NCBI RefSeq assembly: GCF_008802355.1
Contig: NZ_VZRA01000001.1
Location: 1,110,525 to 1,174,524, forward strand
Direction of reading: 5' to 3'
Origin: Oryzomonas sagensis
GTDB taxonomy: Bacteria; Desulfobacterota; Desulfuromonadia; Geobacterales; Pseudopelobacteraceae
Length of the DNA: 64,000 nucleotides
A model generated the notes under the pieces. The model searched no databases. It was not told the DNA's origin and saw only the letters and a list, made by a program, of their open reading frames with translations. A program made the translations under genes and the position numbers. Shown here piece by piece: positions 29,808-38,937 of the stretch (positions are counted from its first letter, which is position 1; every line of letters begins with the position of its first letter).

Positions 29808-31223
29808 CTAACTGCCTTGGGCGGCAAGGGAGGGGTCGGGGCGGTTCCTTACCCGTTCGCCGTCGCGCAACTCGAAGTAGTCGGCCGGAGTATTGATGTT
29901 CCTGAAGGAGTCGAGCGAGGGGTCGAAGGTCGTGACCTCGTCCCGGGAAAAGACGCTGACCCTGGCCTCGGGAAAGAAGGAGACGATCCTCCTGCTGCCC
30001 GATTGGAGCGCCTTTTCCATGGCGTCGCGGCATTGCCTGCCGTAAAAGGCGTGCAGCGGTTCCAGCCCTTTTTCCCCTTCGGGAATGATCACGTCGGCCT
30101 TGGTTCTCAGCGCGGCCAGCCGCTTGATCAGGGAGCTGTTCAGGTAGGGCATGTCGCAGGCCACGGCAAAGATATGGGGGGTGTCGCTGTGATACAGGCC
30201 CGAGTGCAACCCGGCCAGCGCTCCCATGCCGGGATGCAGGTCGGGCACTTTGCGGCAGGGGAGAAAGGCATATTCGTCCGGGGTGTTGGTGACGATGATG
30301 ACCTCGTCGAATAGTTCCGACATCTGCCGGTAGATGGCCTCGATGAAGCGGCCTCCCTTGTAGGGGAGGAGCGCCTTGTTGCTCCGCATGCGGCTTGATT
30401 TGCCCCCGGCCAGGATGACGCCCGTGACGCCCGGGATCGTCCTGCCCGTGGGGGAGGCGTGCCGTCCCGGTTCGGCGGCAATGGTCCCGGGGTGGCTGTA
30501 CACGGTGAACTTGCCGCCGCGCACGTAACCGATGAGGGTAATGCCGGCCTGCTCGCACATGGTGATGGCCATATCGGTGGGGGAGGTGCGGGAAGCGATG
30601 AGGGTGATGCCCAGCAAGGCGGCCTTGGCCGCCATCTCGGTGGAGATTCGGCCCGACGTGACCAGCAGCTTGCCGGCCAGGTCGATGCCCTTCAAGAGCG
30701 CCTCGCCGGCGATGCGGTCCAGGGTGTTGTGCCTGCCGATATCCTCGGCGGCGAGGATGATGCCCTGCTCGTCGCCCACCGCTGCCGAATGGATGCCGCC
30801 GTGGCTCTTGTACTGTTCCGACCGGCGGTTCAACTCGTCCATCAGGCGGAATATCGTATCCGCCGCCACCCGTGCGGGCGGTGCCGGGACGGTGCGCGCC
30901 TCGGCGCTGGGGAGGCTGAAGGTGATGCCGGTCCCGCAGCCGGAGGTGAGGACCGGTTTGAGCCGTTCCGGCAGTTCGCCCTTGATGCGGACATTGGCGG
31001 TGCCGAAATCTTCGCACACCGCCAGCATGTGGAAATCACTGATGCAGGTCACGAAACCCTGCAGGCGGAGAAAGCCGGCCACCAGGAAGCGGAGATCGTG
31101 GGGCGAGGCGATGAGGGTGGCTATCTCCCGGCCGTTGACATGGAGAACGACCGGAAACTCGCGGACGGTATCGCCCTGCTGTTCTTCAAGCCTCCCCTGG
31201 TGGTACACATGGGTTGTTTTCAT
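29808..31223 (-). CDS. fdhD-mobA: Fusion of FdhD (formate dehydrogenase sulfur carrier) and MobA (molybdopterin guanylyltransferase)
   Basis: In this 471-residue fusion, residues 1-260 are FdhD, which passes sulfur from a desulfurase to the formate dehydrogenase cofactor; EDIGRHNTLDRIAGEALL and LLVTSGRISTEM are characteristic. Residues 265-465 are MobA, with the GTP-binding VILAGGKSSRMRSNKALL and ACDMPYL. The active loop reads SGCGTG: Cys96 is present, but the second Cys of the E. coli CxxC pair is replaced by Gly99. The fusion supplies the last two steps for the formate dehydrogenase encoded upstream in the same direction. An alternative ATG at 31304 would add 27 residues. Confidence 0.92.
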   Translation of the reverse strand: MKTTHVYHQGRLEEQQGDTVREFPVVLHVNGREIATLIASPHDLRFLVAGFLRLQGFVTCISDFHMLAVCEDFGTANVRIKGELPERLKPVLTSGCGTGITFSLPSAEARTVPAPPARVAADTIFRLMDELNRRSEQYKSHGGIHSAAVGDEQGIILAAEDIGRHNTLDRIAGEALLKGIDLAGKLLVTSGRISTEMAAKAALLGITLIASRTSPTDMAITMCEQAGITLIGYVRGGKFTVYSHPGTIAAEPGRHASPTGRTIPGVTGVILAGGKSSRMRSNKALLPYKGGRFIEAIYRQMSELFDEVIIVTNTPDEYAFLPCRKVPDLHPGMGALAGLHSGLYHSDTPHIFAVACDMPYLNSSLIKRLAALRTKADVIIPEGEKGLEPLHAFYGRQCRDAMEKALQSGSRRIVSFFPEARVSVFSRDEVTTFDPSLDSFRNINTPADYFELRDGERVRNRPDPSLAAQGS

Positions 31224-31314
31224 ACGTGCATAACCTATTCCGGGTTGTTGAAGGGGGCGCGGAAGCTGCACCGCGAACGGTATGACTTCCGTGCCCCCGG
31301 ACAAGATGCTTGAT

Positions 31315-32526
31315 CTATGCTTCGTGTGCCGCCTTGAGTCCCTCGGGGCCCTTTTCCAATTTGCGGAAATGGTCCGGGATGGTGTAGTCGGTGGCCTCGG
31401 GATGGTGTTCGAAGATCGGGAAATACTTGGCGATCAGCACGAAGAAGAGGATATGGGCGGAGATGATGCCCATGGTCACCAGAGACTCGATGACGGACGG
31501 GACGTAGATCTGCTGTCCCGGTTGTTCCATGCCGAACATGGAGACGTTGAAGCGGTTCAGGACCAGCCCGAACAACACAAAGCTGGCGGCCCGCAACTGC
31601 ATTTTTTTGTCGGTGCGGATTCGGTTGCTCAGGTACATGCAAAAGGGCACAAACACCCCGACGACCATTTCAACCAGAAACAGGGCCAGGAGCACCGGCC
31701 GGTCGAAGAGCGGGCCGTGGGAGAGGAATGCCAGGGCGTAGGCCTTGACCGCGATATAGATCCCCATGACCCAGGGGATGATCTTGGTCAGGGTGGCCAA
31801 CAGGTCCGACTCGTCCGGCTGCCCCATGTATTTATGCACCAGGCTGGCCTCGAAGATGACGATGGAGAGGCCGGTAAAGATGGAGGAAAGCCAGAACTGG
31901 AGCGGCAGAAGCGGGTTGTACCAGAGGTTGTGCAGCTTATCCACGGCGATCAGGAAGAACGTGCCCAGGGTTGACTGGTGCAGGGTCGAGATCATGGCCG
32001 CCAGGATGGCAAAGGGAATCTCCAGGGTGCGCAGCAGGCGCAGCGGCAGGTGCCAGCCGAAGCGCTCGGCCACCGGGTGGAGGAATTCCAGCGTCAGGAC
32101 CGTGGTATAGGCCATGATGCACATGGAAACTTCGAACATGGGGGAGTGAACGTTCCAGTACAAGAGGACGTTGATGCCGCGCTGGGGCTGCCCCAGGTCG
32201 AGCAGCAGGCCGATGCAGACCAGGGAGTAGCCCAGGAAGCCGGTGATGATGGCCGGCCTGACCAGGGGCTCCAGCTTTTTGATGTGGAACACGTGGGCCA
32301 CGACGCCGATGGTGAACGCCCCGGCCGCCAGGGGCACCGAGGTGACGACGTCGAAGGAGATCCACAGGCCCCAGGGATAGGTGTCGTTCAGGTTGGTGGT
32401 GACTCCCAGGCCGAAGATAAAGCGAGCCAGGGCGGCCAGGGCGCCGACTCCGGTCAGGACGATCATCAGTTGGATGAAACGGTGATAACCTTTGATTTCA
32501 TTGATAACCAGCTTGGCCGCGGTCAT
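31315..32526 (-). CDS. NrfD/HybB-type quinone-interacting membrane subunit of formate dehydrogenase
   Basis: The 403-residue integral membrane protein has about ten hydrophobic segments and belongs to the NrfD/PsrC/HybB family (TYPWGLWISFDVVTSVPLAAG; NVHSPMFEVSMCIMAYT). It has no haem ligand pattern of FdnI-type cytochrome b. It would exchange electrons between the iron-sulfur subunit and the quinone pool. Its ATG overlaps the fdnH stop (ATGA). HybB-like rather than FdnI-like anchoring is a noteworthy variant of the complex. Confidence 0.9.
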   Translation of the reverse strand: MTAAKLVINEIKGYHRFIQLMIVLTGVGALAALARFIFGLGVTTNLNDTYPWGLWISFDVVTSVPLAAGAFTIGVVAHVFHIKKLEPLVRPAIITGFLGYSLVCIGLLLDLGQPQRGINVLLYWNVHSPMFEVSMCIMAYTTVLTLEFLHPVAERFGWHLPLRLLRTLEIPFAILAAMISTLHQSTLGTFFLIAVDKLHNLWYNPLLPLQFWLSSIFTGLSIVIFEASLVHKYMGQPDESDLLATLTKIIPWVMGIYIAVKAYALAFLSHGPLFDRPVLLALFLVEMVVGVFVPFCMYLSNRIRTDKKMQLRAASFVLFGLVLNRFNVSMFGMEQPGQQIYVPSVIESLVTMGIISAHILFFVLIAKYFPIFEHHPEATDYTIPDHFRKLEKGPEGLKAAHEA

Positions 32527-33371
32527 TGATCCTCCTCCTTCTGCTCCGGGTTGACGCGGGAATTTTTGAACTCCTCCTCACGACGTATGCGCTCCTTGCG
32601 GTGCTGGAACCACGTAATGGCCGAGAGGGTGCCGCCGACCCCCAGGAAGATGCCCGGCACCAGGCGCAGGGCCTGCCAGGTGTAGGAGGGGAGGGGCCGC
32701 TTGGTCACCTGTTTGAAGCCCAATTCGTCCAGGGGCTGGTGGGTCAGGTAGAGGACGCTGGTGCCGCCGGCCTCTTCCTTGCCGTAGATGGCCTGGAAAT
32801 AACGATCAGGCCGGCTTTTGAGGCGCCGCTCCGCTTCTTGCAGCATGTCCGCCCGGTCACCGTAGGTGATGGCCGTGGGGCAGGCGGTGGCGCAGGCCGG
32901 TTGCAGCCCTTCCTTGACCCGGCTGTAGCAGCCGGTGCACTTGCGCACCAGGGGGAAGGCCTTGCTCCATTCATACTTGGGTATGCCGAAGGGGCAGGCC
33001 ACCATGCAGAAACGGCAGCCGATGCAGCGCTTTTCGTCGTAGACCACCGGGCCTTCCGCGGTTTTCTTGAAGGCACCCACCGGGCAGACCGAGGCGCAGG
33101 CCGGCTCGTTGCAGTGCATGCACATCTCTTTGTAAAAGGCGAACTCGTTCTGCCCGTGTTTCTGGTAATCCCGGAACTTGATCCGGGTAAAGGTGTACTC
33201 GGACATGGCGGGGGGGTTCTGGTACCCTTCGCCGCTGAAAAACACGGTCTTCTCCGCCTTGAGTTGGTTCCACTGCTTACAGGCCACCTGGCAGCCGCGG
33301 CAGCCGGTGCATTTGGTCGTATCGATCAGGAACGTCTTGGTTTTGTTGAAATCAATGTGTCCGCCACTCAT
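32523..33371 (-). CDS. fdnH: Formate dehydrogenase iron-sulfur subunit
   Basis: The 282-residue ferredoxin-like subunit has four cysteine clusters: CTGCRGCQVACKQWN, CMHCNEPACASVCPVG, CIGCRFCMVACPFG and CTGCY with CATACPT. These imply four [4Fe-4S] clusters that carry electrons from the catalytic subunit. A C-terminal hydrophobic helix (about residues 235-255, LVPGIFLGVGGTLSAI) can anchor it in the membrane. Start and stop overlap its neighbours by ATGA on both sides, so all three subunits are translationally coupled. Confidence 0.94.
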   Translation of the reverse strand: MSGGHIDFNKTKTFLIDTTKCTGCRGCQVACKQWNQLKAEKTVFFSGEGYQNPPAMSEYTFTRIKFRDYQKHGQNEFAFYKEMCMHCNEPACASVCPVGAFKKTAEGPVVYDEKRCIGCRFCMVACPFGIPKYEWSKAFPLVRKCTGCYSRVKEGLQPACATACPTAITYGDRADMLQEAERRLKSRPDRYFQAIYGKEEAGGTSVLYLTHQPLDELGFKQVTKRPLPSYTWQALRLVPGIFLGVGGTLSAITWFQHRKERIRREEEFKNSRVNPEQKEEDQ

Positions 33372-36300
33372 GCTTTCGTACCCCCTTTCTCGATATTGCA
33401 GAGAAACGCTTTGAACTCGGGGATATTAGTGTTGGCGCATCCCACGGTCGGGGTCAGCAGGTTGGCGCTGTCCCCCTTGGCCAGGCCGGAGTAGCCGAAG
33501 TGCCACGGCATGCCGACCTGCTCCACCGGCTTGCCGTTCACGTTGAGGGGCTTCAGGCGGGAGGTGACCAGGGCCACCGCCTCGATGGCGCCACGCTCGG
33601 TGGTTACCTTGACCTTGTCCCCTTTTTTGATCCCCTTCTGTTTTGCCAGGGATTCGCTGATCTCCACGAACATGTCCGGCACCAGTTCCACCAGCCAGGG
33701 GAGGCTGCGGGTCATGCCGCCGGTCTGCCAGTGCTCGGTCATGCGGTAGGTTGTGCCGATGAGCGGGAACTTGGCGAGGTCGCTGCTGATGTTGGCCGGA
33801 ATCTTCACCAGCGGGTTGTTCTGCACCTTGGAGAGTTGATTCCGGGCCGGGCTCTCCATGGGCTCGTAATGCTCGGGGAAGGGGCCGTCCTTCATATCCA
33901 GGGCGTACAGCCGGCCATGCCCCTCGGCCAGCATGATGAAGGGGTACTTGCCCTCCTTTGCGTCCTTCATGGGGGGCCAGGGGCCGTCCGGCACATCGCC
34001 CTTCCATTTTTTCTCAACGGCGTCCCAGGCGATGATCGGCCGCTTGGGGTTGAACGGCGCGCCGTCCGGCGTGACCGATGCCCGGTTGTAGATGATGCGG
34101 CGGTTGAGCGGCCAGCACCAGGACCATTTGGGGAACAGCCCCAGGCCCGTGGGGTCGGACGCGTCGCGCCGTGCCATCTGGTTTCCTTCCTTGGTATAGG
34201 AGCCGCAGTAGATCCAGCAGCCGCTGGTGGTGGAACCGTCGGCCTGCAGGTACTTGAACATCGGGACCTGGTCCCCCTTCTTGAATTCCAGGGTTTTGTC
34301 CTTGTCCACGATGGTCGTGTCCTTGGTGAAGGAGCCGTTGATCTCCTTGGCCACCAGGTGGACGTCGGGCTCGTGCCCCTCGCCGTAGTTCCAGGCAAGT
34401 TTGGTGATCGGCTCGGGGAATACCCCCTTGTCTTTGATGTAGAGAGCTTGCACGCGTTTGAAAAACTGGTTGATGATCCAGAGATCGCTCTTGGATTCGC
34501 CCACCGGTTCCACCGCCTTGTAGCGCCACTGGGCCCAGCGCCCCGAGTTGGAGATGGAACCTTCCTTCTCCACGGAAGAGGCGGCCGGCAGCATGAATAC
34601 CTCGGTATGGATATCCTTCGGGTTGACGCCGGGGCGTTTCCAGAAGATGGAGGTCTCGGTCTGCCACAGGTCCACCGTCACCAGCCACTTCAGTTTATCC
34701 AGGGCACCCCGGGCGCTGTTTGAGTCGGGACCGCCCATGGCCGGGTTCATGCCCATGCAGACCAGTCCTTCCACCTCGCCTTTGCCCATCCGCTCGATGA
34801 TCTTGGAGTAGGAATAGTTGCTGCTCCACTTGGGCAGGTAGTTGTAGCAGAAGTCGTTTTCCGGCGTGGCGTTGTCGCCGTACCACGCCTTGAGCAGGCT
34901 GGTGATGTATTTGGGGGTGTTGCCCCACCAGTTGGCGCTTTTGGCGTCCTTGGTCTTGGGGGTGTACTTCTCGATGTAGGCCTTGAAGTCCGTGTTGGCG
35001 AACTCGGGCAGCTTGAGGTAGCCGGGTAAGCTGTTGAAGAGCAGGCCGTAGTCGGTGGAACCCTGGACGTTGGACTCGCCGCGCAGGGCGTTGACCCCGC
35101 CGCCGGCGATGCCGATGTTGCCCAGCAGCATCTGGAGCAAGGCAACGGCCCGCACGTTCTGGGTACCGTGGGTCGATTGGGTGATGCCCATGGCATAGAG
35201 GATCGTACCGGCTTTGTCGGCGCGGCCCGTGGCGCAGAAGGTCTTGGCCACCTTGAGGAAATCCTCTTTCTTGGTGCCGGTGATGGAGCAGACCATGTCT
35301 GCGTCGTAACGGCTATAGTGCTTTTTGAGCAACTGGTAGACGCAGCGCGGGTCCTTCATGGACATGTCCCGCTTGGGGTTGCCGGCCGCGTCGTTCTCGT
35401 AGGCCCAGGATTTCAGGTCGTAGCTCTTCTCCTGATCGTCGAAGGAACAGAACAGGCCGTCCTGGAAACTGAACTTCTCGTTGATGATGAAGGCGGCGTT
35501 CGTGTACTCCCGAACGTACTCCTCGTGGATCATGTTGTTTTGCAGGGCATAGTTGATCATGCCGCCCAAAAAGGCGATATCGGTCCCCGGACGGAGCTGG
35601 GCGTAGATATCCGCCTTGGAGGCGCTCCTGGTGTAGCGGGGATCGGCGACGATCAGCTTTCCGCCGTCGTCCATGGCCTTCTCGATCCACTTGAAGGAGA
35701 TCGGGTGATTCTCGGCCGGGTTGCAGCCGATGATGAAGATGGCATCACTGTTTTTCAGGTCAATCCAATGGTTGGTCATGGCACCACGACCGAATGAAGC
35801 CGCCAGACCGGCGACTGTAGCGGAGTGTCAAAGTCGGGCCTGGTGTTCCAGCATCCCGACGCCCATGGCGCGGGAGAACTTGGACCAGAGGTAACATTCC
35901 TCGTTGTCCAGTCCGGCCCCGCCGAAGAACGCCATGCCTTCGGTGCGGTTCACCACGTATTCCTTGTTGTCCTTCTTATTGATCTCTTTCGCCTTGAAGT
36001 TCTTGTCGCGGGTCTCCTTCATGCGCAGGGCGATGCGGTCCATGGCCCAGTCCCACGATTTCTCCTCGAACTTGTCCGAACCCGGTGCCCGGTACATGAC
36101 CTTCTGCAACCGGTTTTCGTTGACCGCCACCTGGAAGAGCGAACTCCCCTTGGAACAGAGCGAGCCATGGTTGATCGGATGCTGGGGGTCACCCTCGATG
36201 TTGACGATCTTGCCGTCCTTGGTGTGGACGATCAGGCCGCAGCCGACCGCGCAATAAGGGCAGATGGTGGTGGAACTCTTCAGTCCCTTGATCCTCATCT

Positions 36301-36400
36301 GCGGGGCATCGGCGCTCGCCTCGCCCGGCCTGCCGGTAAGGGCCACGCCGGCTGCCGCCAGCGCTCCTCCCCGCAGGAAGTCTCTTCGTGACATTCCCAT
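33368..36400 (-). CDS. fdnG: Selenocysteine-containing formate dehydrogenase catalytic subunit (in-frame UGA)
   Basis: This is one gene of 1010 residues read through a TGA at 35828-35830 as selenocysteine 191. Frames on both sides are the same, and the flanks fit the FdnG active site: HQARL, then Sec, then HSATVAG and FGRGAMTNHW, where E. coli FdnG has its Sec. A SECIS-like hairpin follows. The N-terminus has a Tat signal (SRRDFLRGG) and an iron-sulfur motif CPYCAVGCG with a later CSKGS. The enzyme oxidises formate in the periplasm with a bis-molybdopterin Mo or W cofactor. The ATG at 36400 has a GGGAG site 8 nt upstream. A sigma-54-type promoter lies ahead. A naive gene call would split it in two. 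Confidence 0.95.
35790..35830 (-). promoter_or_regulatory. Bacterial SECIS element of fdnG
   Basis: Directly downstream of the UGA codon, CGCC-GGTCT-GGCG (35813-35801 on the minus strand) forms a stem with loop GGUCU. This is the apical loop known from E. coli fdhF and fdnG SECIS elements that bind SelB. The UGA-to-loop distance is also about right. Confidence 0.85.
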
Positions 36401-36484
36401 ACAGCTAACTCCCTTCACTATGAATAATTGTCCGGGCAGCAGAGGAAATGTTGGCTGCCCGGCGCCTTTGAGGTCACGCGTATA

Positions 36485-36502
36485 CAGCAAATGGTATGCC
36501 TA
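36485..36502 (-). promoter_or_regulatory. Sigma-54-type (-24/-12) promoter of the formate dehydrogenase operon
   Basis: On the minus strand AGGCAT-N5-TTTGCT holds GG (36500-36499) and GC (36488-36487) exactly 10 bp apart, with TTGC at the -12 element. Transcription would begin about 75 nt before fdnG. Activation by an enhancer-binding protein is expected. Confidence 0.6.
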
Positions 36503-36848
36503 ACGGGGAAAATGACGGACGCATTTGATAAGTACCAGTAATTATTTTATATTTGTCGTGAGGAGGCTTTGGGGTGACCTTGGGAAAGGTATAGTGAGGT
36601 GATCCCTTTTGACCAGGTGGTGCACCCTTTTGTCAATTGGATAAAGGGGGTCTTAAATGGTGGTTGGGGGTCTGGTGGGGGTGTTTGAAATGCTGTCGTA
36701 GGGGGGCGATGTGGTCATGCGGGGCCAGGGGGGGCTGGAAGGGAGCGTGGAGTCAGGAGGAGACACCGTGCCGGCCGGTTCTTAAACATTACGCGCCGAT
36801 ACCGCGGCCCGTCCCGTTTCCGCTCCCAATTCAGGCGCCGAGTGCGGG
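36503..36848. other. Intergenic region upstream of fdnG, possible enhancer, G-rich
   Basis: No gene is recognised here. Two CCCTTTTG units lie about 26 bp apart near 36604-36637, a possible activator site. A purine- and G-rich stretch with several GG and GGGGG runs follows from about 36655 to 36740. Open frames across it have no codon bias or ribosome site. Confidence 0.35.
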
Positions 36849-37478
36849 TCAATCCAGGTATCTTACCTTCATCTCGAACGGCTCTTTCTTGGGCCCGCTC
36901 CCCCCCTCCCTGGAAGCATACCCCACGGGGACCACCGCCATGAACTCTCCCGCAGGTTCCCCCAGGAAGGCCAGGACCTCGTCCTTCATCAGGAACATGA
37001 TGCCGAGCCAGACCGACGCCAGTCCCAGGGAGGTCGCCGCGAGCAGCATATTCTCAACGGCCGCCGCGGAGCTCTGGATCTCCATGGTCCTGAAGAAGTC
37101 GTAGGCCATCTCCTTCTCCACCTTGAAGAGCTCCGTGCCGTGATCGATCAGGTCTCCCGTGTTCGCAACGGCGATCACGACCGCCGCACTGGCGATGCTC
37201 CGTGCCGACATGCGCAGGAGTGCCTGGGCCGGTTTGGAGAAACGGGAAGCGCCTTCGGAGACCAGCTCGGCAAGCTCGTGTTTCTTTTGCCCCTTGAGGA
37301 CGATAAACCGCCATGACTGTTGATTGTGGGCGGAAGGGGCCTCGTTTGCCGCTCGAAGGAGTATATGGATTTGTTCGTCGGAGACCGCCTCCTCCCTGGC
37401 AAAGGCCCTGATGCTCCGCCGCGCCTTTATGGTTTTCAGGGTTTCGTTTGTGGAAAAGATGGTTTCTTCTGGTAGCAT
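36849..37478 (-). CDS. Nitroreductase-family flavoprotein
   Basis: The 209-residue protein has the nitroreductase fold start TIKARRSIRAFAREEAVSDE, the FMN-binding ANEAPSAHNQQSWRFIVLKG and the C-terminal VVPVGYASREGG. Such enzymes use NAD(P)H to reduce nitro compounds, quinones or enones through FMN. The ATG at 37478 has GAGG upstream. It is transcribed toward the formate dehydrogenase operon but appears to be a separate unit. A different nitroreductase-like gene lies at 44184. Confidence 0.88.
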   Translation of the reverse strand: MLPEETIFSTNETLKTIKARRSIRAFAREEAVSDEQIHILLRAANEAPSAHNQQSWRFIVLKGQKKHELAELVSEGASRFSKPAQALLRMSARSIASAAVVIAVANTGDLIDHGTELFKVEKEMAYDFFRTMEIQSSAAAVENMLLAATSLGLASVWLGIMFLMKDEVLAFLGEPAGEFMAVVPVGYASREGGSGPKKEPFEMKVRYLD

Positions 37479-37753
37479 GATTACCTCGATTGAAAGATGG
37501 GGAGGGCAACGGCGGCGGATTGCCACAAATGTGCCGGTCAAAGGTGAGGGCGGGGACCGGCACCGCAGATGCCCGATGCGTCATTCCCTCATTAGCACAA
37601 TTTGCCGCCTCTTGAAAGTGATTTCCCCTGGATCTGTCCTGCAAGGCAGGGAGCCCGTTTCCTTGCCGCACCGCCGGCCGTCTTGTCTGTCGGGGCCGGG
37701 TGACGTATCTGTTTTATGACTGCATGGCAGCGGTTTTGATTGAAACTACCAAT

Positions 37754-37782
37754 TTGACCTGGCCGGGGCGTCACGCTATAAG
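37754..37782 (+). promoter_or_regulatory. Promoter of the transglutaminase-like gene
   Basis: TTGACC (37754-37759) and TATAAG (37777-37782) have 17-bp spacing, 40 bp ahead of the start codon. The rest of the gap from 37479 shows no gene. Confidence 0.7.
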
Positions 37783-37821
37783 TGTGGCCGCATTTTCGAT
37801 TGAACCCCAAAGGAGAAGTAC

Positions 37822-38850
37822 ATGAAAATCAGCAGATTCTTGGCCGCTGCTACGGCGCTGCTCGCGGCCCTTGCCCTGGCCCCGGCCTCGTGGGCGGCCC
37901 CTAAAAAACATTCCGGCACCATCACCACCACCGTGGACCTGTCCGCCTACGACCCGGCCGGGGAAGCGGAGCTGTGGCTCCCCTATCCGGTCTCGGACCG
38001 GGACCAGAAGATCACCGACGTCACGGTCAAAGGCGACTTCGTCGCCTCGGCCGTGTATGCCGATGCCGCCTTCAGCACCCCCATGCTGTACGCCCGCTGG
38101 AACAAGGGGGCCACGAGCCGCAAGCTGACCTTCTCGTTCAAGGCCGAGCGCAGCGAGGTCGTCCGCCGGGACTTCCCCGCCGTGGAGGGGACCTGGAACC
38201 GGGCCGATTTCGCTCAATATCTGGCCGCCACCAGCCTGGGCCCCCTGGATGGCGAGGTGGGCAAGCTGGCCACGACCATCACCGCCGGCAAGACCACGGT
38301 GCTTGAGAAGGCCAAGGCGATCTACGACTGGACCTGCGAGAACACCTACCGCGATCCCAAGACCCGGGGCTGCGGCGCCGGTGATGTGTGCGCCCTGCTC
38401 AAACAGCCGGGGGGCAAGTGCGCCGACATCCATTCCGTGTTCGTCGCCCTGGCCCGGGCGGCCGGCGTCCCCGCACGGGAGGCGTTCGGCATCCGCATGG
38501 GGAAAAAAGATGTGGAGGACGTGTCCACCTGGCAGCATTGCTGGGCCGAATTCTACCTCCCGGGCTACGGCTGGGTGCCGGTTGACCCGGCCGATGTGCG
38601 CAAGGCCATGCTGGTGGAGAACCTCAAGCTGGAGGACGCCAAGACCAGGGAATACCGTACTTACTTCTGGGGCGCCATCGACCCCTACCGGGTCAAGCTC
38701 TCCGCCGGCCGGGATCTGATCCTCAATCCGCCCCAGCCGGGCGGCCCGGTCAACTACCTCATGTACCCCTTTGCCCGGGTGGGGGACAAGATCATCGACT
38801 CCCTCGACCCGGCAACCTTCAAGTATTCCATCATCTACACGGCGCGCTAG
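37822..38850 (+). CDS. Secreted transglutaminase-like cysteine protease domain protein
   Basis: The 342-residue protein has a signal peptide (MKISRFLAAATALLAALALA, cleavage near SWA). A transglutaminase-like domain follows with all three catalytic residues: Cys200 in GKCADIHSVFVALARAAG, His239 in QHCWAEFYL and Asp255 in WVPVDPAD. An N-terminal beta domain (about residues 35-115) resembles those that precede this fold. Bacterial members are usually proteases or peptidoglycan-linked enzymes rather than crosslinkers. A ribosome site AGGAG precedes the ATG. It stands alone with its own promoter. Confidence 0.87.
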   Translation: MKISRFLAAATALLAALALAPASWAAPKKHSGTITTTVDLSAYDPAGEAELWLPYPVSDRDQKITDVTVKGDFVASAVYADAAFSTPMLYARWNKGATSRKLTFSFKAERSEVVRRDFPAVEGTWNRADFAQYLAATSLGPLDGEVGKLATTITAGKTTVLEKAKAIYDWTCENTYRDPKTRGCGAGDVCALLKQPGGKCADIHSVFVALARAAGVPAREAFGIRMGKKDVEDVSTWQHCWAEFYLPGYGWVPVDPADVRKAMLVENLKLEDAKTREYRTYFWGAIDPYRVKLSAGRDLILNPPQPGGPVNYLMYPFARVGDKIIDSLDPATFKYSIIYTAR

Positions 38851-38874
38851 GGCGTGTAATTCACTAAGTATAAC

Positions 38875-38925
38875 GCAATCATGTTCCCTCTCCCCGCGGC
38901 AAGGGAGGGGGAACATGATCGTTGC
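38875..38925. terminator. Long hairpin between convergent genes
   Basis: ATCATGTTCCC with CTCTCCC pairs with GGGAG and GGGAACATGAT across a short loop, and the flanks GCAA/TTGC extend it. It lies between the transglutaminase-like and thioesterase genes. There is no T run, so termination is inferred from position. Confidence 0.55.
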
Positions 38926-38937
38926 ATATCCACCGGG

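Noticed and set aside
31236-31262. Possible fourth copy of the MITE-like repeat (GGTTGTTGAA near 31242)
   Set aside because: Only about 10 bases match one end; the rest and the other end are missing.
35779-35830. Apparent split of the formate dehydrogenase gene by a nonsense mutation or frameshift
   Set aside because: The frame is unchanged, the TGA is at the known Sec position and a GGUCU-loop hairpin follows, so read-through as selenocysteine explains it.
36637-37104. A 155-codon plus-strand open frame in the region upstream of fdnG and across the nitroreductase gene
   Set aside because: It has no codon bias or ribosome site, and its second half is antisense to the nitroreductase gene.
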